Source: Sarcomyxa edulis
Taxonomy: Eukaryota; Basidiomycota; Agaricomycetes; Agaricales; Mycenaceae
DNA: 64,000 nucleotides
Assembly: GCA_009761415.1 (NCBI GenBank)
Contig: QUOL01000002.1
Coordinates: 806,001-870,000, forward strand
Direction of reading: 5' to 3'
The notes beneath the pieces were generated by a model, which did no database searches, was not told the origin of the DNA, and saw only the letters and a list, made by a program, of their open reading frames with translations. Position numbers and translations under genes: made by a program. Shown here in pieces: positions 25,566 to 36,832 of the stretch (positions within the stretch are counted from its first letter, which is position 1; the number at the start of each line of letters is the position of its first letter).

Positions 25566-25871
25566 TGAAAGGACGACGAGGACCTCCCGCTTGAGTCTCG
25601 ACGGTTGGATTATTATCCTATCCTCCTCAGTGAATTTGACAGACTGCGTATTTCAATATCGAGCAAGTCCTATTGCGGACAGTTCCGTGTTCCGACAGCG
25701 TTCAGGTCATATGCTCCGAGCGTTTTGAGCCGTGGCTTCGACTTGGGAGTTCCCTTGGAGTTCCGCATCCCACAGGTCCCACACGATACCGGGATGCGTC
25801 TGTCACGAACCTTGATAACCTTCAGACTCCCTCTCTCTTCTTACCATATACCCCGTACCTCTTTCATTCGA
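25566..25871. promoter_or_regulatory. Divergent promoter: Zn2Cys6 factor / SSADH
   Basis: 306 bases between two start codons pointing outward. It contains CGG-N6-CCG at 25676-25687 and a further CCG at 25692-25694. Zn2Cys6 dimers bind such triplet pairs, and the six-base spacing is that of Ppr1-type sites. Candidate autoregulatory and target site; inference from motif and layout. Confidence 0.5.
25676..25687. promoter_or_regulatory. CGG-N6-CCG inverted repeat
   Basis: CGGACAGTTCCG, a perfect CGG/CCG inverted pair with 6-base spacing, placed about 110 bases above the regulator ATG and 185 above the SSADH ATG. Confidence 0.4.
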
Positions 25872-28212
25872 ATGGCAAGCACATCTACAACTGCAGTGGT
25901 CAGTATATTGCTTCGATTCCTCTAAGTAATCCAGGTTCTGAATGACTTGTTCCAGTTCGGCCTGAAGGACAGCAGCTTGATCAAAACCCAAGCCTTCATC
26001 GCTGGGCAATGGGTCGACGCGAAGGATGGCGCGAAGATTACGGTCACTAGTGAGTGCCTTGACATTCATGCACTGACAAGTACCGATGATTTCTGTACAG
26101 ATCCCGCTACCAACGAGGTGCTGGGAACAGTACCGGAGATGGGCTTAGCTGAGACAAAGGAAGCTATCGATGCTGCAGCAGCTGCGCTTCCTGCATGGAG
26201 CAAGACCACTGCGAAGGTCAGTCCCGTGTCTTGGACAGATGATAGCATGAACCTGACCGGGGGGGATGTAATTAGCACCGACACGATATCCTTCTTAGAC
26301 TTTTTGCCCTCATGCAGGAGCACCACGATGATTTGGCGCGCCTTATCGTCAGTAGCTGTATTCGTTGTGTCCTATGGACGCCTAATTGACACCAGATCCA
26401 TGTCAGACTCTGGAGAACGGGAAACCATTGGCAGAGGGAAAGGTATATATGACCCATTGGCGTCGTGGCATCTTGGTGCTAAATTTACTGTGTCATAGGG
26501 TGAAAACGCGTACAGCGCGTCGTTTATTGAGGTAAGTATTTGAGAAGCGAACCTTGATCTATACTCAGCATCAATTCACAGTGGTTTGGTATGTTCAAGA
26601 ATTCAAAACAATTCCTACGATTATTCTCTGATCAAATCATGTAGCCGAGGAAGCTGTTCGGGTCTACGGAGGTAAATAGTGACATTTCCTCGACGAAAGC
26701 GGTGCTAATTTCCTCGATAGAGCATGTCCCATCCCCATTCCCCAATGTCCGCAACGTCGTGATCAAGCAACCAATCGGTGAGTCCACTAACAGGTTTTGA
26801 CGGAGCAATACCTCTAATATTCAAATTCTCATAGGCGTTGTGTGCGTACCGGACATGCTTCAATAAGCCACTCTAATCTGATGCTTGTGTGTTTAGGTCC
26901 ATTTTGACACCGTGGAACTTTCCGTCCGCTATGATAACACGAAAACTAGGCGCAGCGCTTGCTGCTGGATGCACTGCTGTAGTCAAACCACCTCCCGAGA
27001 CACCATTCTCAGCTCTCGCCATCACCGAGGTATGCATGTCTGCCTCCACCTCCTTTCGTTCCTTTTAGCTTACCTGCAAGACTTGCAATTCAGCTTGCAC
27101 GCAGGGCAGGCGTCCCAGATGGTGTCATCAATGTCGTCACTACCCAAAAGAATGTAGCTGAAGTAGGGAAAGAGATGTGCGAGAGCAAGATTGTCAAGAA
27201 GGTTACATTTACAGGATCTACACCCGTGGCTAAGATGCTGTACGGCATGGCTGCGTCTACGCTCAAGAAGTAAGTCTTGATCTTTATGTCTAGTATCAAC
27301 TTAGACTTACGCGGTTCCTTATAGAGTATCGATTGAGGCTGGCGGGAATGCGCCGTTCATCGTTTTTGATGATGCTGATATCAATGAAGCCGTTGAAGGT
27401 ATTTCTCAATTCTTCTTCTCTTGAAGCTTTCTGTTCAAGCGAGTGAATCCTACAGCCGCAATCATCTGCAAATTCCGTGGAAGCGGCCAGACGTGCGTGT
27501 GCGCTAACCGGATCTACGTACAGTCGTCTGTATACGCAGATTTCGCATCTCGCCTCGCTGAAAAGGTTGCTGCTTTCAAAGTCGGTAACGGGCTCGACGA
27601 AAAAACGTATTCACATTTTATATCATCATTCAGTCACAAGACACAGATGTTGACTTGTTTCTTGGTCTACCAGCACGCATGGCCCATTGATTCACACACG
27701 CGCCCTTGAAAAGGTCAGCAACCACGTCACCAACGCCGTATCCCTCGGGGCGCAGGTCCTCGTAGGGGGTAAATCCATTCCAGACACGTCTTTCTACCTC
27801 CCCACAGTCTTATCGGATGTCCCCGCGGGTGCCCTCATCAACACTGAGGAGACGTTCGGGCCTGTGGCGGCTCTGACAAAATTCGAGACGGAGGATGAAG
27901 TAGTCAAATTAGCTAATGCGACTGATGTCGGACTGGCTGGATACTTCTTCAGCCGGGATGTTGGACGAGTCTGGAGGGTTGCGGAGAAATTGGAGGTCGG
28001 GATGGTTGGATGTAACACTGGGTTGATCAGTCAGGTGCGCAATGACCATAGCTTTCCGATACATTTTCTGGAACTGATTGTCTTATCATTACTCTCAGGC
28101 TGTCATTCCTTTCGGAGGCATCAAGGAGAGTGGTCTCGGAAGGGAAGGAGGTCATGGTATTGAGGATTATCTCAACACAAAACTGATTGTGTTTGGAGGC
28201 TTGGGCGCTTGA
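25872..28212 (+). CDS. UGA2: Succinate-semialdehyde dehydrogenase (aldehyde dehydrogenase family)
   Basis: NAD(P)+-dependent oxidation of succinate semialdehyde to succinate, the last step of the GABA shunt. Sixteen exons, phases closing to 494 residues: 25872-25898, 25956-26049, 26101-26216, 26276-26347, 26407-26442, 26499-26531, 26582-26588, 26645-26671, 26721-26777, 26835-26841, 26897-27029, 27094-27269, 27325-27398, 27456-27606, 27674-28034, 28099-28212. Motifs: [36 protein letters not shown], catalytic Glu in [18 protein letters not shown], catalytic Cys in [14 protein letters not shown], and [15 protein letters not shown]. Two exons are only 7 bases long. No mitochondrial presequence is evident. 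Assignment to SSADH rather than another aldehyde dehydrogenase rests on the whole pattern and is likely but not proven. Confidence 0.92.
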
Positions 28213-28527
28213 AAGATGCAACAAAGGCTCTCGTGGAACAAAAAAAAAGAAGGGGGTACATCTACGTATCTCAAATCTGACATCTGTATTGCTATGGAGT
28301 TACTTGTATCGCAAGAATGAACACAAGATATGGATCCTGTGGGATATCTGCCGACGCTACTGTAAGATAATTGGGAACGCGACCTAACGCGACGCGATGC
28401 CGCGTAATGTTCGCGGACTTTGAACACGGTCCCGTGCCAAACATGTGCAACACGTCATCATTTTCGTCCAACTTGAATTTGCCCGCACAACTTGTACCCT
28501 CTCATCGAATTCTCTGTTATCTGGTTT
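28213..28527. other. Intergenic region / promoter of the next gene
   Basis: 315 bases. GC-rich repeated acgcgacgcga at 28387-28397 resembles half MCB/SCB-type boxes. No gene seen. Nearest ATG for the following frame is 28528. Confidence 0.4.
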
Positions 28528-31189
28528 ATGGGTACCCCAATACCGACGGCAGCGGCCGAAACGACTTCAACGCTGCGACACCTTCCCGCTCTTTCCAAAT
28601 TGGACAAGAACCAATTCATCCAATCATACATCCGGGGGCAGAAACTGCACGCTAAAGCACATGCAGCCGAAGGCGAAGAGATACGAGCGTCTTGGGATCT
28701 TGACAAATCAAAGTTTGTGCCAGCGGGATCATGTGTCTCATCGGTGTTGCCAACGACGAATTTTGGGTTTGGTACCCCGGTGCCGAAAGCGCGGGTGGCC
28801 ACCTCAAAGAAGGGAAACCTTTTGGGGGACAAAATTGGAGCTCTTGATATGAATGCACCTAAATCAGCCTCTCCTGTACGGAATGTCGCAAGCCGAACTA
28901 AGGAGAAACCACCCAGCGATGACCCCCCGCCTCGTAAAGCTTCAACATCAGCGCCTCGTGTATCCAAGGTCAAACCAGATCCTCCAGCTACCAAGAACTC
29001 CAAGAAACGTGCACTCGATATAGAATCAGACTCAGAAGTGGCCGCTCGTGCGTATGCTGCTCATTATTCCGGCCATACCGCTGACCGTCTAGTTACAGGT
29101 CTCGCAGAACGTCGTGAGCGAAAGCGCGCCAAACGTGAAATTGTAAAGCCCATAGAAGAAGAAGCTGTCAGTGATGATGGATCAGTTATACAGGACAAGA
29201 AAAAAGGCAAAGGTCGAAAGGAAAAGAAAGCCAAGATTCCTGCTGGATTCGCACTTATGCATGGTTTCCTGGCTACCAACGTAGGGAAAAATCGCTTGAC
29301 AGTGAGTCGTCTATCCTTTCGAGATCTCGTCGGATATTGATACGTGAACCTTTCAGATCAAACCTCCGCCGACTGTAGGCGTTTTCAACAAAGGGAAGGC
29401 CTCTGCGAAAACACGGATTTTTGAAAAGAAATCATCAACAAAGAAAGGTATATTCATATGATCCAGGGAACTTGAGAGATTATTCACCAATATCGTTCTC
29501 TCTCGTGCAGCTCCCCCGACCAATCGCTTCTCTGAGCTCAAGTTCCTCAATAAAACCAGCAGCAAATCTTCGAAACCAATACCCAAGCGTGTCTCATCCC
29601 CTTCTTCCATCAGTGCATCTGAATCTGCATCCGCCTCTCTATTGTCCTCTGTCATCGCAAAACCACCCCCAAAGCCCATCATCACGAACAGGGACCGTTC
29701 GAAAACCCGCAAGTCCAAGAAGAAATCAATCGAAGCTACTGATAGGTCGGACCCGTCACCAGCCGGACACATTGGTGACTCTACTATATCTGGGGACAAA
29801 GACGTAACTCCTAGGCAATCTGTAGTCTGGGACATTGAATCTGAGCCAGATGTCGAGCCTGCCTCTGTAGTCGACACGAATTGCCAACCGGGGACCGTAA
29901 TACTTGATACTCGCGTTTCCAAATGGGCGGCCGATCATCCAACTCCGTTGCCTGTCGAAGGTGCTAGTAGTCCTGCCCGAAGGCATGCTCTCGTTGATGG
30001 GGGCGAATCTCCGTCTCTTGGGGCGCGTAACGGTATTCCCGAACAAGTCTTCTCGAGTCCCTCCCTTGGTCCTTCGCAGTCAGCCTCGCAGCAAGGCCAA
30101 AGATTAGCCAATATTTCTACTGGAATGAATTCTAAGTATTTTTTCAAGCCTCAATCCCAGCTCGACAATGCTGTAGCTGCTATTCCTGCGGACTCTCCCG
30201 TCGATTCTTTTGATCATACTGTTGAACCTGTGAAGGCTTTTCGTGAATATACTGGCCAGCTCCCGGAATCCAGCAGCGAAGAGAACATGGAATGGGACGA
30301 GGGGGTTCATCGGTCCGGTCAATCTCCTGCAATTGTGCCTGACTTTCAATCCGGAGTGGACCAGCCAGTCGTTCCCGATCCCTGGATGTCTGTCGACCAT
30401 GATTGGAGCTATCATCTCAATGGTATTGAGGAGCCACTGCCGTCATCGTACGACGATGTCGTACTCAATGATGGCGGACTAAATCATATTGACTACGAAG
30501 GATCTTTACTCCAGGCTCAGGGTTTTCCTCCAGAGGACTCACTTGCGTGGACTGTCGAGGATAATACTTGTGCGGAGGAACTTTACTACGGCCGTTTCGA
30601 ACCCACGTCTTACGAAGATAATCTCGTCGCTCAGGGCGACTTCTGGTACGGGGATCCTGAGCTAGCTGATATAGGAATGTCTTGTGACTATGAAAATGCG
30701 GAGACGGAATATGCCAGCAACTATGGGGATGGATCGGACTATGGCGCTTTGGACTATGGCGAACAGGAATCGGGGCACGAGGCCGACGCACAATACGAAT
30801 GGGAATCGAATGGCTACGCGGACGACCAGGACGTCTACGAAGGGGGCTTTATTGGCGGCGACTTCTCAATGATTGACCTAGATGCTCAAGAAGTGCAAGG
30901 CTACGACTTCTACGATGATGAAGACACGCTGCGCTTTCATCCTATGTCACAGGGCGTTGAGAAAGAAGAGGCTATGTGGGAGGAATCAATCGAAAGTGAT
31001 GATGGGTCACTTGCTCCGATGCAGAGGTTTTCACAAGGTCGTGCGCTTCTATTGGGCTTGTCGGGGGACGATGAAGGACGGTACCCTGTGTTACGAAAAT
31101 TGAAGGGTCCGAGGTATGATGAGGTTTCGCAGGCAGAGGCGGATGTGGTGAAGCATTTGAGTGGTCATTGGCTACCTCAGAAGCTATGA
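28528..31189 (+). CDS. Large acidic low-complexity protein, function unknown
   Basis: Not recognised. Three exons: 28528-29301, 29357-29447, 29511-31189; 847 residues. The N-terminal third is basic and disordered with likely nuclear localisation signals (TKNSKKRALDIESDSE, RRERKRAKREI, KKKGKGRKEKKAKIPAG). A conserved-looking core, FALMHGFLATNVGKNRLT then IKPPPTVGVFNKGKAS, spans the first intron. The C-terminal half is acidic and Tyr/Asp/Glu-rich (for example SDYGALDYGEQESGHE). Composition suggests a nuclear scaffold or chromatin-associated protein, as a guess only. The reading frame extends upstream but opens with TTG; ATG 28528 is the first methionine. Confidence 0.75.
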
Positions 31190-31475
31190 ACACGAGGTAG
31201 ATGAGCTAGTATAGAAGCCCGAGAAGTTATGGCACCTTGTACATAAGTGGCCACCAATGAGTGGCCTCGAGTGGTGTGACTGTACGCGTGTATCACGTTA
31301 CGTCACGTCACAGTCGCGCTTTAGATTAAAATTTGTTCCTGTTTTGTCGCGCCACCATTTTTAAATTTCAAGCTCTAGACAATTCGACGTCCTTCGCCTC
31401 TTACCATCATCCCACGACATCCCACTCAAAGTCCCCCCATACTACATAAGTCATTAGTCTCTTCGACTAGTAGCC
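31190..31475 (+). promoter_or_regulatory. Promoter region with tandem CRE-like sites
   Basis: Between the previous stop and the GTPase ATG. At 31298-31311 TTACGTCACGTCAC holds two overlapping ACGTCA (CRE/ATF-type, bZIP) half sites, preceded by ACGCGT (31284-31289). Position about 165-190 bases above the ATG fits an upstream activating element. Confidence 0.45.
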
Positions 31476-34400
31476 ATGAGCTACAAAGAGAACACTACTA
31501 TGGGCCAGTCATCGGTAAGTCGTTCTTCCCGCCATCATTTCGCGTCTTCTAATCACATACACAGTCTCATTCTGTCAAACCGGAGCCAGTAGAGCCCAAA
31601 ATAACACCACTTACACCTTCTCAGTCTCTCAATGATATTCTCAAAGTAAAACCCGAGCCCAGTGACGCGGCACGCGTTGTAAGTCTTCAAAACACTTATC
31701 AGAACGCGTCGACTGATTCCTTGACGACGACCTCAGTTTCTCGACAGAGGTCTTCCAGTGCCTTCCTACATTCAACAAAACGCAGCCTCGAAAGGCGAAG
31801 GGTCTTCATCTGGTATGCCAGCAGCATTCCCGAAGTCTGAGAATGACGCGATGGGCGACGCGACTGTCCCACCCGAACCTGCGAAACCTACCATGTACAC
31901 ACAGTATGGCTCAGCTTTCGACATCTCATACTCCCCAGAAGACGCGCTGAAAGAAGGGCTTGCGATGGTCAAGACCATCAGGAACAACGTCAAGAAATTG
32001 CAATTGGGCAGTAAGCTCAGGCAGGATGTGTGGTTGCGCGAGCTTGAGAAGTATGTTATCCTACATCACTCGTCCCCCTGTCGATCACTGACGCGTCTTT
32101 TTACGCGTTTTAGCCTCCAAAGCCAGGGAGCACCGACGACTTTGATAGCTGTATGCGGTGGTGAGCAGATATCTTTCCCTACAAAGGGATTCGAGGCCTA
32201 ATGACATATTTGTTACAGCTACTGGTGCAGGAAAATCCTCCATTCTCAATGCCATTCTTGATGACAACATCGTGCCCACTAGTGGTATGCGCGGTACGTA
32301 TTTCTCCTATCGCTTACAATCAGATGCTTACGCGTTCCAATCTAGCATGTACTGCCGTCGTCACCGAAATCGCGTATCATACAAAACCTACTATCGACGC
32401 CGATGTTTCGTTCCTATCAGAGGCCGAGTGGAAGCAAGAGTTGACAGTCCTTCTTACCGACCTTGTCGACGAAGAGGGAAACATCAAGAGGAGCACCGAT
32501 CTCAAGAGCGACGCAGGTGTTGCCTGGCAAAAGGTACAGTCTTTTCGCATTTAGCCCAAATGCCTTGTTTATTCATAACCTTTCGTGATGTCAGGTCCAC
32601 GCCGTCTACCCTTCGATATCCCAGGAACGGCTCGTGGAAATGACCGCAGATCAAATCATTGCTCACGATCCAAGTACGTCTCGTCCCGATTGTTCTCCTC
32701 TTAAGCTTGGGACTCATTTCCTGCTAGAAATCGCCAGAATTTTGGGTGCCACGAAGAACATAGTATCCAAAGATTCCAAGACGTTTGCGCAGGAGATAGC
32801 CAAATACATTGATTCCAAGGACCAGAAACGAGGCAGCAAGAAGGACAAGCCCAAAGAGAAAGATACCAGTTTTGCGGCGATCCTTAGGGACGACAATACG
32901 AAGAAGGATAAGAAGAAAGAAGAAGAGAACACTCCTGCCTTGTGGCCTCTTATCCGTCAGGTGAATGTCCGTTGCCCGTCAAAAGCCCTCTCCACCGGTG
33001 CTGTATTAGTCGATCTTCCTGGTGTTGCGGATGCGAACGCTGCCAGGAACAACATTTCGAAGGATTACCTGAAAACCTGTGACTGTATCTGGATCTTGGC
33101 TCCTATTACGCGTGCTGTGGATGACAAGACGGCGAGAGGTACGTTTCTGACAGCCTTTCCTTGATCGTGGCTAATCGGCTTATATCTATTCAGATCTGCT
33201 CGGCGATGCCTTCAAGATGCAATTGATGAGTACGTACATTAGCTTTGCGTATGTTATTGAATATACACCCTAACGCGTTTCCTTTCTGTCTTAGTGGGTA
33301 AGCTTGTATAGTCATCAAGACGTATAACACTCCATATAACGAGTATCTTCCAATCAGATGGAAACTACGATGCTCATGCTATCACTTTCATTGGTACGCC
33401 GTTTAGTCTTCGTAGCTCTCATGGTCTGGATACTGATATGTATCTTCTTCATTCCAGCGAGCAAGTGCGACGACATCTCGTGTTCAGAAGTCATTCGGGC
33501 CCTTAAGCTAGAAGATGACCCCGTACTCGAGGACATAGAGGAACGCCTCGACAACTACGAGGAAGAAACCCAAGTCTGGAAGGCTAAGAAGTCGGAAGCT
33601 GAGAAAACCATCAAAGGTTCGTCCTGAGACAAATCGGTTTTCATTCTCTTAGCTCATCCTTCCGTTAGAAATCGAGACGCAGATGAAATCTGTTCGTGAA
33701 CACAACTCAGAGTATGAAGATCACCTCCGAGCCCTCGAGACTGGTGAACCTTTCACTCCCCGTTTGACTGGTAAAGCTGCGAAGAAAGCCCAAGATTCGA
33801 GGGGCAAAAAGCGTAAGAACACTCGAGGCGGTAAAGGGGGTTCTTCGAAGAGGACCCGTATCTCCAACGACGACGACTCTGATTTCGACATGGACGATAT
33901 TGAATCCGACGTCGGATCGGACTCGGACAGTGACAAAGATTCCGATGACGAGAAGGACTCTGACGAGGAGAAAGATTCTGATGACGATGACGCGTCGAAA
34001 CATTCTGGTTCTGATGGTGAGGGCAGCGACCAAGAAGAGGAAGAGGTTACACAGGAGAGTCTGAAGGCCAAAATCGACGAATGCAAGGCAGCCATCAAAG
34101 CAGCCCGCGAGCGTCTTTCGGAAGTTCGAAAAGCGAAGAAGGAAGCGAACGATAATCTCTCCACTCTGAAGAAGAACATTGGCCGTGCCCAGAAGGAGAA
34201 GAATGCGTTCTGTTCTCTAGAGCGTTCGAAAGTAAGTTTTTTGCAGAAAATATCTGGTTTCTACCGATCTGATCTTTTTTTCTCAGTTCTCTCGCGAGGT
34301 CCTGAAGGTTCGTTTCTCTGAGCCGTTGGTTTGCTCTTGTCCTAAATGTATCGTAGGAGGACTTCCGAAGGGGTCTGAAAGACCTCGACGATGCTGCTGC

Positions 34401-36246
34401 AGAAGAACGCGATCCGGATAGCTTCAATCCTGCTGCCAATATCCGCGGTAAGCTCTATCTCTGCGAAGCTTTTTTAGTCACATTTATTGATCGTTGATCG
34501 TTATGCAGACTACGATGCAATTGACCTTCCTGTATTCACCTGCTCAAGTCGAGACTATGTCCGTTTAAAGCGTAAGTCTTGTTTATTCTTCTTAAATTCC
34601 GACTTTGGCTTATCATTTCTGTTCAGGCCAAGTCAAAGGTGACGGAGAGCCCACATGTTTCTCCAATGTCAAAGACACTGGTATCCCAGAGCTCCAAGAG
34701 TGGTGCCATCAACTCACCATTTCATCTCGCGAACGTGCAGCAAGAAACTTCCTTAACCATATCAAAACATTCGCTACATCCGTACAAACATATGTGCAAG
34801 GAATCGGCGATGTGACCGCCATCGACAGAGAGACTTTGCGACAAAAGTGGGAATCAAGCGATCCCGACCTGGACAACCCTGATCAAGGCGCAAGGGCTGG
34901 AAGATGGGGTTCGCAATCCTCTGACGACGGCTATGAGGGAGACCCATTTGATGCCATTTTCGGTGGTCTTGGCGGGGGTCTTGGTTCAGGCTTGTACCAT
35001 ATGCATCATCCTGCGCCTCATGCACCCAAAGTCGACGCCTATGGCAATCCCGTCGGTGTTACTCCTCGATTGGTTACGGTACGTTCTTTTCCATTACATC
35101 AACTAGTTCGTAGCTCACCTTGTTCATCTTCGAAGGCTTTTGGGTCAGTAGTAGATGACAGTGTTCGTCAGCTACAAGATAATTTCAAGGATGGCCTCGA
35201 GGAGAAATGTCGAGTCGGTGCCGCTAATGTACGTTGTCAGTCATGAAAGTTAATTCGAATGTTTGGTTTTGAAACATATTCTTCAGGCGTCTGAAGCTGC
35301 TATTGCATTGAGTGATGAGTTCGCAGGTTCTATGCACTGGGCAACATACCGAGCCAGTAAGCAATACTGTTCGAATAACGTCATCCTTGATTAATCTCGT
35401 CTGCATTAGCTCTGCGTCGACACGGTTCATGGCGTCGAGATCTGAACGTCGAACTGACCACACCATTCACGCGTAACATCGCTCACACCTGGAGTAAAGT
35501 CTTCGAGGCTGATCTTTTCAAGCCTTTCGAGACGGCTACATTAGCTGCCATAAACAAGCTGCTCGCCGAGGTCGAAGAATCGGCGCCACTCGGATTGAAG
35601 GACCGTGTCAAGCTCCAAGGCGAAACATGTCTCGAAGAAGCAAAAGTCGCATTGAAGAAGACTTTGGACGTTGTACGTGACACTATGACCAACGAACAGA
35701 AGGAAATTTCGCGTTGCTTGGCTCCTCACGTGCAAGCACAACTTGTGCATGGATATGACACTGCTATGGAGGAGAGGGGTACAGGCAGTGTTGCTCGTCA
35801 AAAGGTGTGCATGATCGTCTTCGTTCCTTCGGATTTCCTGTATTGATGTTCAACCAATCAGGCGTATTTCCATCGGTACCTTGACGATTGCAAAGACGAA
35901 GTTTTCGATGGGGCCGCTGATGTCATCCTTACGCGACTGGGGAAGGCGGCGGATGCCATTGGTGAAGCCCTTGACACGGCTCTCGGCCAGCTTGCACAGA
36001 AGGTACGTCAATTGGAGCGGATGGCATGACGATGTTCAAATCTGACTATCTGATTCCGTTCCCTAGATCGAAGTAAGCTTGTCTGTGCTCTGGGAAGGAC
36101 CTCGCGACGATCCTCGTCAGGTCAAAGCCCGAAAGGAGACCGTGGATATTGTCACGGACATCCTCGATCAGCTCAAACTCTGGATGCAAGCGGAGAAGGC
36201 GCGTCACGTCAAAGTCGACGGTGAAGCAGGAGGCTCGGACGCTTGA
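31476..36246 (+). CDS. SLIP-GC-like large GTPase (dynamin-like P-loop family)
   Basis: About 1,180 residues over some 22 exons. Resolved exons include 31476-31514, 31565-about 31660, to 32050, 32114-32160, 32219-32293, 32346-32533, 32595-32673, 32728-33138, 33194-33229, 33295-33297, 33358-33393, 33458-33616, 33669-34231, 34287-34307, 34357-34447, 34509-34571, 34627-35078, 35136-35228, 35287-35356, 35410-35804, 35862-36002, 36067-36246. GTPase motifs: G1 CGATGAGKSSILNAIL, G3 VLVDLPGVADANAA, G4-like FIASKCDDIS. A long Lys/acidic coiled-coil insert (about residues 500-690) carries basic clusters (GKKRKNTRGG, GSSKRTR). The N-terminus has two VKPEP motifs that fit sumoylation sites. Resembles animal nuclear GTPase SLIP-GC (NUGGC) and many fungal hypothetical proteins. 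The junction between the second and third exons is not settled. Confidence 0.85.
33295..33297 (+). other. 3-base micro-exon (TGG) in the GTPase gene
   Basis: TTAG|TGG|GTAAGC lies between exons ending LM-A (33229) and beginning AT-GGA (33358). Inclusion gives QLMMDGNYDAH; skipping gives QLMNGNYDAH, also in frame. From memory, related proteins read MDGNYD here, which supports inclusion. Flanking introns are 65 and 60 bases, normal for this gene. Confidence 0.7.
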
Positions 36247-36832
36247 GGCAGTCCACCCGAAAATAGAACCAACCTGTAAGCATTGGTACTACCAACTAGA
36301 TTTCTTACATTATATCCCTCCTCTGCATTTATGATGTACGAGCCTCTCTATTGCGTGTTTGTTATACTCTCTATCTCTGTTTTCTGTACTATAGTGTCAT
36401 TTATTGTTCTCGGAATTGCTATATACAATCGTATAATGATAATACCCGAGGAGTTTTGGACTACACAAAACACCGTACATAAGTATGTTGTGCCACTCAG
36501 TAACAAGCCAGTAGAAGTATAGTCTCGTAAAATGCGCGTTAACTCGAGAAAAAAGCATGAACAGAACAGTAGGTATAAGTAACGATTGCAAGTAGTAATA
36601 CGGAATGAATGGGTGCAGAATATACAAAGTACATACATTATTCGTAGATCGGTTATTTCGTGAGATTGCAGCTTTCGCTCCAAGAATAAAAAACGGACGC
36701 GAAATGATAGCTCGTTGATCATCAGATGGTACCGGGGGCAAATCAAAGTCCCTTCCATCTACATCGCAGTAGGCGGATACGAAGAAGCGAGAGTGATGCT
36801 GGGAATGTCCTCAAGCCTCACGCGACTTGAAT
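36247..36832. other. Intergenic region between convergent genes
   Basis: 586 bases between the GTPase stop and the stop of the next minus-strand gene. A/T-rich; short open frames on both strands lack coding signature. Nothing recognised. Confidence 0.5.

Noticed and set aside
10123..28397. 11-mer acgcgacgcga shared by two promoters (10123-10133 and 28387-28397)
   Set aside because: Hundreds of 11-mer repeats are expected by chance in 64 kb; no further support.
28492..28527. Upstream extension of the 847-residue protein
   Set aside because: It would begin with TTG; ATG 28528 is the first methionine.
33721..34179. Ser-rich frame antisense to the GTPase insert
   Set aside because: Mirror of the Asp/Glu/Lys-rich repeat; no start context or conservation.
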